Shown: piece after piece, positions 35,740-45,210 of the stretch
Layout of the letters: each line of letters opens with the position of its first letter
Numbering within the stretch: position 1 is the first letter of the stretch
NCBI GenBank assembly: GCA_004802725.1
Contig: SGPM01000221.1
Location: 1 to 46,222 of the forward strand
DNA: 46,222 bases
From: Antrodiella citrinella
Taxonomy: Eukaryota; Basidiomycota; Agaricomycetes; Polyporales; Steccherinaceae
Reading direction: 5' to 3'
Program-made: the position numbers and the translations under genes
The notes under the pieces: generated by a model
The model's database searches: none
What the model saw: the letters and a program-made list of their open reading frames with translations, nothing else
Told to the model about the DNA's origin: nothing

Positions 35740-36110
35740 AGGAGACGTTCAACAGAGTACTCTGAGAGCACCGTAGGAAACTTATACGCTAAGAAGAGAT
35801 GACGCATCAGCAAAGCCTGACAACGACCAACGAAAACTCACCCGCAGAGGACAATCAGCACAACCAACAGACTGCAGGATCACCAACAATCTCACGAAGA
35901 GACCCAAACCAAATTCCAAAAAATAAGAAAGCAGCAGACCCGGAGTAGTCTGAATCGAGTTACGCATCTCGACGACGCGCGCCGCGAAGTGCACTCAAGG
36001 ATGCGCAAACCACCACTCTCCACTCCCCGGTCCGTCCTCGTCCCCGATGTACCCAACACAGTTCCCCATATTACCGTCCCAGTCGACTTATCCGCGACTC
36101 GGCGTCGAGA

Positions 36111-36129
36111 CACTTGAAAATTTCAAGTG
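36111..36129. repeat. Perfect 9-bp inverted repeat with 1-nt spacer
   Basis: CACTTGAAA-A-TTTCAAGTG within copy 1 of the multicopy repeat. I do not see it in the other copies. Function unknown. Confidence 0.6.
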
Positions 36130-36183
36130 GGACTTCCCCCTAAGAGAGGAAGAGCGACGGACGTGATGGAAAGGGGTAGACTT

Positions 36184-36318
36184 ACACCAAGCTCAATAGC
36201 TCGGACGAAAGGTCTCGCTCATCATCCGTAGAGACCCACACCAAGCTTAACAGCTCGGACGAAAGGTCTCCCTCGCTTCATCACCTGCAGAGACTGACAC
36301 CATGCTCAACAGCTTGGC
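36184..36318. repeat. Short tandem array, about 2.4 units of 54-59 bp
   Basis: Units begin at 36184, 36238 and 36297 with ACACCAAGCT / ACACCAAGCT / ACACCATGCT and share AGCTCGGACGAAAGGTCTC. Only single traces of the unit (AATAGCTCGGAATC) are seen in copy 3, so this is a local expansion in copy 1. Confidence 0.75.
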
Positions 36319-37034
36319 GGCTCCACAGATGGCTGGTATTGTTGGGCGGTGCACTACCTCCCAACAAGCATGCTGCGCATGGCTGCGAACCGGCGGCGCA
36401 CAGAACAACGCGAGTCGAACGTACACCTAGAGTCACCGAGGACCCCCAAGGACGCAGGTCCATGTTCATGCAACGACGGAATGGGCTGTGTACAGTGTCA
36501 TGCCTGTAGCCAACAGACAGACCGCGCTCAAAAAGCACAGGTGGGTAGCGGAAGACGACGCGTGACGGACAGAAGCTCCAAGTGGAAATTACGCACCCGT
36601 TCCCGCAACCTTTTTTCAAGACGACCGCACCTCTCGTGGCCTTCAGTACTCGGAAGTTGAGAGGGGGTGGCAGAATTGCTGGTATGTTGCGAGGCCGGTG
36701 TTACGCAGCGAGCCCAGCTAGGGCTGATGAGGGTTCATACTCAGACCTTAGCCCGCTCGTGAAAGGAGAACACGAGGTTCTTGTATGGGACGAGCATCGC
36801 GGCTTCGAGTCTGCTGCAGTATGTAGTGGATGAAAGAAGAGAGGCGGTGACTCGGAGGAACGCGTGTACTATATGACCGTGACGGCGCTCGAAGAACAAA
36901 CACAGACAATCCTCCAGCGCGCCCCAGGTTCACCACGTATTCGACCCCAAACATCGGCCGCAAAACACACAATAGCGAGACATCATAACACACAGGAGAC
37001 AACTTGATAGCACAGTTCTCGACAAGAGAATTTC

Positions 37035-38260
37035 ATCCATTATCTATTCAACGATACAACCTGGAAGACACCAAGAAGATACTCGGTCAAATACGACCGT
37101 AGCATACTGTCAAACCTATACGCTACAGGGGAAACAACGTCAGCAACTTTGAAGCACATCAAAGGCACATAGAAGAACTCACCTGCTCCAAAAAAAGCAA
37201 CAGCTGGAGAGACACGGACCAACAACCTCACGAAGAGATGCAAAAAAAATCCAAAAAATGAAAGCAGCAGACGAGGAGTAGTCTGAATCAAGTTACGCAA
37301 ACAAATGCGCGCCGCGAAGTGCACTAAAGGATGCGAAACTAAAATCTCGTTAGTCGTCCGTCGTCGTCCCCGTGTGCCCAACACAGCGGCCATAATACCA
37401 TCCCAGTCGGCAACACCCCTGGCAAGGATATCTTATGCCGAACACCTTTTCAGGTGTGACCCCGGAGGGTCGAGCAATGAGGTGACTAGAGTTTGCCGTG
37501 TGATATCTCTGATGGGTCCCGATGGATAGCCAGATATTCTGTATGTAGGTGCTTCTGAGATAGGTTTATCCCAACCAATACGAAGGCATATACTCGTCAT
37601 AGCGCCTACACTCAATAACAGACGAACGTCTGAAAGCTTGGGTATCGTAGAGGTGATACACCGCCTTACGACTGCATGCTGAACATGGCCGCGAACCGAC
37701 GGTGCACGGAACGCGTGAGCGAACGTGCACCTAGAGCCAAAGCACCACCCACAAGGAGTAGTACGATAACCCCAGTGAACACAAACCATGTTCATGCGTC
37801 CACAGTATGGACCGCGTGGGACATGCTTGTGGCCAGTCAAGCATACCGCGCAAAAAGCGCCGGCGGGCAGCGGGAGACGACAAAGAAACGGACGACGATG
37901 AGAAGAAAGACGCACCCGTTCCTGCAACGTGTACCGTACGCGACCGTATCACGTACCCCCCTCTCTCCCAGGTAAGGATCGTCGAGCACAACGAGAGGTC
38001 CTGATTTAAGTGCTGGTGTGTTGTGTCGCTAGAATGACAGCGAGACCCTGCTAGAGCCCATGGAAGGTAGAAAATTCAGACATAGTCCGCTCGCGAGGAA
38101 AGAATGTGAAGTTCCTGTGTGTGACGAGCATCGCGACCTCGAGTCTGCTGCAATGGTGGATTGAGGGAAACAGGGAAAGACCTCGGGTCTTATATCGCCG
38201 TAACGGACGGCTATTGGCAAACAAACATACACACTTCTTAGGTCAGCAATTCGAGTCATC
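37035..38260 (-). repeat. Copy 2 of the unidentified multicopy spliced gene-like repeat
   Basis: Minus strand. Short ORF 38131-38051 (MLVTHRNFTFF start, 26 codons); GCAGGAACGG exon end with donor GTGCGT at 37915 (the matching acceptor is a weak AAG); SRCTF motif; landmark block at 37325-37307; then the best-preserved 3' part of the family: NLIQTTPRLLLSFF and LHLFVRLLVRVSPAVAFF, intron 37182-37123 (GTGAGT to CTGTAG), and a last exon YRFDSMLRSYLTEYLLGVFQ ending at a TAA at 37040-37042, in phase across the intron. The hydrophobic C-terminal half suggests a membrane segment. Confidence 0.65.
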
Positions 38261-38351
38261 AACAATCCGCAAGGTCACCTCCTGAACCCAAACGTTTATC
38301 TCGAAAATCAGTACGTTGCTGTTATCCTAGAATATCAGACCAACGCTTTCA

Positions 38352-39800
38352 ATGCATTCAAGCAAACCACGGACGTCTGCAGAAATTTGGTGAGTGGATT
38401 GAGCGAGGTGACTGGAGTGACTGACATTGACTCGGAGATATTGATCCCTGGTTCAACAGCAATTACCTCAAGATATTCTAGATGAGATATTTGAACATGC
38501 CATATGCACGCGTTATTATCGAGACACAAAGAAACTGCTTCCTTTTGCTTTGGTTTTGCTTTCCTGGTGTCTTGCGGCACGTCGCAGTAGCTTGAATTCC
38601 ATCAATATTCGTTCATCCAGAGTCCCTACCTCGCTTTAACTTCTCCAGGCTCCCCTAGAGTCTATCAGTCCCAACGTCTGGAATCTATCGATATACAGCG
38701 GCTGGAACGTCGCGAATTCCGTACTGCAACCCTCCCAACGTTACTGGTTTATCAGAAACTACCCCTCTTGCGGTCTCGGTCTCTACGCAACCTCCAGCTC
38801 TCTTCGGCATGGGATGCCCCTAGCAATTCCAATGGCCCTGGAACCCGTCTCCAGTTGGATTCGCTGGAGATTTAAAACTTGCAGTTCTTCCGTCTCCCTC
38901 CGACAGACGATTGCCACGTCAGCGGTCTAGCTCGCTTCCTCGCACAGTTCGTCGAAACGAAATGTCTCAAAGTGACGGACGTTCGGGATGGAGTGGATAT
39001 CCCGGAAGAGCTTTCACATCCTCGGATTGATACAGAGATTTGTTGTGATGATCTCCCGCCGTCGCCTCCCTTCCCGCTAATCTACTCGCCACAAGTTCGT
39101 GTTCACAAACTGTGAATCAACTATACGTCGCTAGAAAATGCTATGGAAACCGATGTCGGACGCTACAGCGATGCATCATCCTTCACTTGCTCGAATCCCT
39201 TCACATCACATTTGGCGAGGTCGACCAGCGAAGACACCCCAGAGTTTATCCCTGGCATGGTGCAACGTCTTGCGGATGGTTTCGGGAAGTACGCGTCTAC
39301 CATCAAGATGTCTCTCGTAGGAATCATAGGAATGAATGGTTAGTCTTCTTGTGGTTGACCAGCGGCGGAGCTCGTTCATATTTGTTCTTGCAGATTTCGT
39401 CGATTTGTCTCATCATAGCGTGGAGACATTGGAACTCGATGTCCACTCCTACGACAATTGGGCTCACTACAATGTCGAGAAAGCTCACTCTATCGCTAAC
39501 ACATTGGATACTGTGTCGCTTAATTAACTTACGGCTCTCAAGATCACGACGGAGCTTCAAGCAGGGGAGCATCTACCTCATCTACTCGAAGATGAAGCAC
39601 TTTTACGACAGCTTGACCGGATTGCGAAGTGGACGGAATTGGGGGACGTTTCATGGGGTGATGGACCTGATTCAAGTTGAAGACTATACCTTCAGGTTTC
39701 GCGGCACAGGCCCGTTGCACAAGGTCTCTCTTCAAGTCCAATGCCCTGAAGTAGAGAGGGGCGTTGAATTTCAGAGTGTCTTAGCAGCGTGATCTTGGGA
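38352..39800 (+). pseudogene. F-box protein relic, inverted-duplicate copy B
   Basis: Homologous over its length to the minus-strand relic at 28497-29936. The ATG at 38352 (MHSSKPRTS) loses frame within 15 codons, but the F-box is readable (LVQQQLPQDILDEIFEHAIC, KKLLPFALVLLSW). A 46-nt insertion at 38627-38672 brings in stops. From about 38673 to 39345 it is almost identical to copy A (PPTDDCHVSGLARFLAQFVE on), after which similarity drops. It lies between copies 2 and 3 of the multicopy repeat. Both copies are dead by different lesions. Confidence 0.8.
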
Positions 39801-40399
39801 GCGGCAGCGATGTCAGCCTGTAACTGCTGCAGTAATATCTGACGTCGTATTTGGTTTCGCGTCCACACTCCTCACCTTCGCGCCATGCCCAGGTTTTGCA
39901 TTCCACTTGGCTCTTTGAAATATTCATTCCCTCCGAGTCAAAAGAGTGAAGAAAGCCTCTTTTCAGCGTACGTGCTCTCGAATCCCCTTCGCTGTACCGA
40001 CACACATCGTGATGACGTGTTACGTAGGTGACAACGACGCTTCAATATAGTAGGATCGCCCACGAATCCTGAATAAGCTTGGACACGATCTTCTATCCTG
40101 TCAGAGTACTAGCAGAGAGGATTTGTCCCAATAACGGGCAGTGGTCAGAGATTTATCGACTGTCATAACACGTCGTTATATTCTGCCACGGAGCCTAGTG
40201 CGATTTCCAAGTCTGGGTACGAGATAATGAAAGGCTTCTTTTCTGACTCCAAGATCAACCGTGGCCAGTTCCAGTCTGCCTTCAACTTCAAATGAAATTT
40301 AGTGTATTAGCAACGTGAGGCCGCAAGGCGTACATCCAAGCGCGGCACAGAGCTATCTGATAGAACTAGTAGGAACATGTTGTAAAAGGCGGAGGATAT
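39801..40399. other. Intergenic, nothing recognised
   Basis: No ORF with a domain. A CGTGATGACGTGTTACG stretch near 40010 resembles a C-box by chance only. Confidence 0.4.
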
Positions 40400-41715
40400 G
40401 ATATTACAATTCATCGTAGTAATCCCCAACGTGTTCTTCCATACGCGAAGGAAGACGTCGAGAGAAGACCTGACGAGAGAAGAGAAGAGATGTCAGAAAA
40501 GGATTTGGACAAAGATCAACAGATACTCACCTGTAAAAAAAGCTAATGAGGGTGAGAGAGGCGTGAACAGACCGCAATCTCACGAAGAGATGCGAAAAGG
40601 GTTCCAAAAAATAAAGCGCAGCAGACAAGGAGTAGTCTGAATCGAGTTACGCAACTGTCCGCCCACGGAGAACTGTCCAAAGACAGTCCCGCGAACAAGA
40701 AAAATATGCGCGCCGCGAAGTGCACTAAAGGATGCGAAGATTCTACTCTCTACCAAACGTCCGTCAGTCGTCCCCGTGTGCCCAACACAAGCGTCCATAT
40801 TACCGTCCAGTCGGCGACACCCTGGCAAGATACCTTATGCCGAAACATGACCTTTGCAGGTTTCCCGTATGGGCGAGGCAGCAGTGAGGCGACTAGAGCT
40901 TGCGTGTTCGGTCTGTGAGACCGGCCATATGTATCGGTGGGTGATATCCCGTGCGCTGACGAAGCTTGCAAGGCTTTGCGCTGAGAGGAAGTGTGCTTCG
41001 GCTCTCATCCGATGGCGTGCACGCTTATAAGACTCGTTGCGTCGCCTATGCCTAACAGAGACAACAAGCTGAATAGCTCGGAATCGTGACCTTGTCCCGA
41101 CATACGTCTATTGGACAACTGCATGTTGGACATGGATGCGACCCGACGATGCACCGAAAGTCGCGAGCAAACGTACATCTAGAATCTGCGCACCACCCAC
41201 GAGGAGCAGTGCGACGGCAATTCTCGTAGGTCACAATCCATGTTCATGCGTCGACGGTATGGGCTGTGTATAACATCATGCCTGTAGCCAACAGACAGAC
41301 CGCGCAAAAAGCACGGGTGGGCAACGGGTGGACGACGAAGAGACGGACGAAGGATCATAGAGAGAGAAAATACGCACCCGTTCCCGCAACGTTGTTTCCC
41401 AAGTACGACAGAGCCTCTCATGCTCTCCCCTGGTGTGCCAGTATCGTCGAGCGCAAGGAGAGATTCGGTATCAAGTTGCTGGTGCGTTGCTTCGCTGGAA
41501 TTACAGCGAGACCCAGCTAGAGCCGATAGATGGGAATGGAATACTCAGACCTTAGCCCGCTCGCAAAGGAAAAACACGAAGTTCTTGTGTGTGACGAGCA
41601 TCGCGGCTTCGAGTCTGCTGCTGTGGTGGATGAAAGAAAAATCAAAAAAAGATAATGCTCTTTTTATAAAAGGCGTCTACTACCACGCTTTTTCAAACTC
41701 AGCAATTCGAGTCAC
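40400..41715 (-). repeat. Copy 3 of the unidentified multicopy spliced gene-like repeat
   Basis: Minus strand. A TATA-like TTTTATAAAAAG near 41660 lies upstream of the 18-codon ORF 41601-41545 (MLVTHKNFVFFLCERAKV). Then: GCGGGAACGG and intron 41377-41282 (GTGCGT to CTACAG), exon with MNM and SRCTF motifs, landmark block about 40726-40708, RNSIQTTP, and intron 40530-40470 (GTGAGT to CGTCAG). Its right end shares TCAGCAATTCGAGTCA with copy 2 (near 38250 and 41705). Frames are broken, for example by a TGA after FRISS. Confidence 0.65.
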
Positions 41716-42759
41716 GAATGATGATTCTCCGTGAATCCTCCGACCTGCTTTTGGTCTCGCTGGCACAGGCTGGCACTTGGATGTTCTCGTAAAGTATTCG
41801 GTCAGGACTATTTGACGATGACCGGTGAGAAATTGCTTCAAGAGTAGACGCACTTTGCAATTGAGTCTTTGACTACACTTGTTGGCCGCTATCCCACTCC
41901 TGGTGCCATTCATGGCGACTCGGATGTCTTGCGTTTGTGAAATCACAGCACAACGAGTTTGCGTCAAGTTCTTCAGTCTCTGCAGAGTTTAAAAGCACTC
42001 ATGGTCTTGCGAGACCGCTCGACGATACATACGCCACTCTCATTAAATGTGGGCTTTGAGGTAAGCTTGCCCGAATTGGCTCTATCCTCTTACCAATGTA
42101 CTTATTTACACCACAGCAGTACATCTACAGGAACGACTATATTGGTGTTCTGCTCCTGCGCTTCGGACATCCTCATTCCTTGGGTCTCTCTTCTTGGATC
42201 GAGGAGTCCCGGCATCGCGACAAGCCTCCGAGGCGACGTACGCCTTTGACAAAGAGTCATGGTATCAACATTGTCTGTCACCACTCTTCTAGCGTCATCA
42301 ACTCGCCCATATATACCAGTAGTAAGGGAGTCCGCGACTCGGAACACAACATTGTTCATAATCAGATGGTGCAGCTACGTGGACGGTAGTGGAACTCATA
42401 CCACGGGTCTCGTCCAAGGCTCAAGCTTTTACCATGACTCTCATGTTCACGGCTACGCAATGCCTTCTTGTTCAAGAGTTTGACTGGGGTTTTCAGAGCG
42501 CAAGGAGTCACAGTTTGTCACAACGTAGGAGGGAGAGACAAATATTTCGCTTGGAAGTTGGAGGATTGCGGACGTGAGTCCGACGCGAGTAGATTAAATT
42601 TAAACATCCGAGAAATGAACGTTAACGAATTCCCTTCTCGATCTTGCAATGACCAGGAATGCGATACCATGTATGTAGTGCCATCATCTATTGGACTCGG
42701 AGTGCATTTGTCCATGTTTGTCGCCTTCCAGCGCCCCTTTATTTCAACGCGCTTCTATT
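41716..42759 (+). other. Possible decayed leucine-rich/F-box-type gene fragment
   Basis: Plus-strand frames contain blocks that look like former protein, e.g. LRQVLQSLQSLKALMVLRDR at about 41960 followed by NVGFEVSLPELALSS, and later HNVGGRDKYFAWKLEDCGRE near 42505. The leucine-rich spacing resembles the LRR part of the F-box relics, but I see no F-box, and stops and phase changes separate the blocks. Low confidence. Confidence 0.2.
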
Positions 42760-43930
42760 CTTTTCATGACCACAGCAGCAGACTCGAAGCCGCGATACTC
42801 GTTCCACACAAGAACCTCGCATTCTTTATTTGCGAGCGGGATAAGGTCTGAGTATAAACCCATAACGGCCCTAGACGGGTCTCGCTGTGTCACCTTCAGT
42901 GTCGCAACCCACCAGCCATTCTTCCACCACGTGCTCTCAGCGTAGTTGCGGACGGGCTCCATGATCCTGAAGCAGGGGAGAGCAGGAGAAGTGTGGTCGC
43001 GTTTGAAATCACCAAATTGCGGGAACGGGTGCGTTATTCCTTCTTGAAGCTTTTCGTCTGTCATCGCGTCGTTTCTTCCGCTACCCACCCGCGCTTCGTT
43101 GCGCGGTCTGTCTGCTGGCTGCAGACATCGATGCTTATGCACAACCCATACCGTCGTTGCATGAACATGGTTTGTGTTCTTGGGGGTCCATCGTTGACTC
43201 TAGGTGCACTTTCGAGTCGTTCCGTGCATCGTCAGTTCGCAACCATGTTTAGCATGCTTGTTGGTAGAGGCGATGACGCCGCACCAACAGTCCATCATCA
43301 CCGAGCGCCATGCTGGAACTACGACAGTTACAGTAGGGCCTTGGTTAGATGCTAAGCGAGCTTCCAACCGTCCGGACTTTTGAGTCAGGTGGTAGTTAGC
43401 ATGTAGCTGCCGGGCTATTGAGCCAGGTGTAAGTCTTACGACGTTGATGCTTGTTGTCACGTCGTCGCTCTTTCTAAGGCCTCTTGCGGGGCCTGGGAAG
43501 TTTACAACTGAACTTGTTCAGGTGTTCGACGTTGCCACATACCTTGCCGAGTATGAGTCGACTGGGATGGTGATATGGGGTCCTGTGTGGGGTAGAGGGG
43601 AACGACCGATGGACGGAGAGTGGGGAGCCGGTTTGCGCATCCTTGAGTGCACTTCGCGGCGCGCTTCTTGATATGCTTGCGTAACTCGATTCAGACTATT
43701 CCTAGTCTGCTGCTCTCTGCATTTTTTTGGAACTGATTCTGCGTCTCTTCGAGAGATTGTCATCGGTCCTTGGTTGGGCTCATTGGTCATGTCTGCAGCC
43801 AGGTAAGTCTTCATTGGTCGCTGTCATACTTTATTGACACGTCATCTTTTTACCAGTGTACGCGGCTCGGCGCATCGGTCTGTCACCTGCATTCGGGGTT
43901 CGGCGAAATATATTGTGTTCAAACGCTTAT
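42760..43930 (+). repeat. Copy 4 (inverted) of the unidentified multicopy spliced gene-like repeat
   Basis: The same order of blocks as copies 1-3, on the plus strand. The 18-codon frame at 42795-42851 has lost its start (ATA instead of ATG; ILVPHKNLAFFICERDKV). GCGGGAACGG and intron 43029-43124 (GTGCGT to CTGCAG), MNM and SRCTF motifs, landmark block at 43641-43664, RNSIQTIPSLLL, and intron 43803-43856 (GTAAGT to TACCAG) leading to an exon starting YAARRIGLSP. Frames are interrupted, so it is a relic. Confidence 0.65.
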
Positions 43931-45210
43931 AGGAGAGGAATGACTATGCGAGGCTGTCAGCTACTACGTCCCCCTCCTCCGCAGGTGTTGTTTTTAGTTC
44001 TGATTTCTGCACACCGACATCGACTCAAACGCACATTCCATCGCTTCATCCCGTTCGCTGTTTGGCGTGGACGTGACGTGACGTCCGGACTCTCCGAGGT
44101 CTCAACTTGAACAATGTCCGATCCTTCATTTGGAACGTCCCTCAAATTGGAACTTCCTTGATGTGTGCTGACATCGTTTCGGATAACCGCAACGAGCCCA
44201 CTACACATCATCGTGCTTCAAGGAAAAGACAGGCAGTCCTCCTTTTCATTTTTGGAAACCGTCTATGTAACATCCAATATAAACGTACTGATACACTACA
44301 CGTAACCACAAAAACACGACTCGTAGCAAAGTTGAGAAGGAAGAAGGTGTTGCATAGGAAATTGTCCTAGATCCAGAGCACTCCGAGGAGAATAGTAGAA
44401 TCCTCCTTTTGTGTGGCGCAGAAAGACAGCGGACGGATAATCGTCCGAACAATTGACCTCGGAGTTGACGGACGTCCAACGCGAGATCTGTATGGGCGAC
44501 AACGAGTTCGAGATTTGTGATAGACGATAGACGACGAGACACAGGACAGCAATTGCAGGGGAGAATAACCAAACAAGAGGGATAAGATAGAGAAAATAGC
44601 GTTACGACGAGGAGGCTTTGAGGGTTGAACGTTGAACGTTGAAAATCGGAAAGAACAGTTAAGAAAACAAAGATGCATAATGTAAAGTACAGAGAAGATG
44701 GGGCTGCTGTGAGGTTTACAGTCACCGCGTGTACTGAACACAACACAAGACGAATCTCAGAAAACAAAAGTGGAAAATAAGGACACGATGAGATGAGAGG
44801 AAAGGGGATCGATAAAATGATGACGACGACGATATGATACAGCCGAGACTCCTCTCATCCTACAAACACTCTTAGCGAACGAGCCACGACTCACGAGTAT
44901 ATGAATATTGTGCACATTGAACCCCCTCGAGGCGAAATCGACGACCGCTAGACTCCCGAGGTCCCTCCGTGCATACCATCCGTCACCCAAATTCATACAC
45001 GACCGACTCCGCGAGTGTTCGTCCGACCATGTACGTCACGAGCACCGGACTGAGCTGACAGACGATAACCACCAGCTGCTCTCGCGCGGCCTCAGCGTTG
45101 TTCAGGCGTGCTTGTTTGCTCTTGATCTCGCCGACCTCTCCCCTCCCCTCCTTCATCCTCTTCCCCCATCTCCATCCCGATTCTCGGGCTTGACTCGTAA
45201 CTGGTACGCT
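43931..45210. other. 3' flank of the right-edge gene, no separate gene seen
   Basis: Minus-strand ORFs at 44246-44767 and 44367-44741 are biased and lack domains; they may be 3' UTR of the gene ending at 45211. A small tandem TTGAACG-TTGAACG lies near 44625. Confidence 0.4.

Larger units (their letters stand above)
35740..36870 (-). repeat. Copy 1 of an unidentified multicopy spliced gene-like repeat
   Basis: One of four homologous segments (also 37035-38260, 40400-41715, 42760-43930). Read on the minus strand it has, in order: an 18-codon ORF (36797-36741, MLVPYKNLVFSFHERAKV); a conserved GCGGGAACGG exon end; an intron 36596-36504 (GTGCGT to CTACAG); an exon carrying MNM and SRCTF motifs; the landmark block at 36000-35976 (rc of GCGCGCCGCGAAGTGCACT); a RNSIQTTP block; a second intron 35841-35789 (GTGAGT to TTAG); and a last exon beginning YKFPTVL. 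Frames are interrupted between these blocks, so it is a relic. I do not recognise the family. Confidence 0.65.

Noticed and set aside
40005..40030. GTGATGA C-box-like motif, possible C/D snoRNA
   Set aside because: No D-box with matching terminal stem at a suitable distance was found.
35740..43930. Interpretation of the four repeats as solo LTRs or a TIR element
   Set aside because: No TG...CA ends, no target-site duplications and no terminal inverted repeats seen; conserved introns point to a gene origin.
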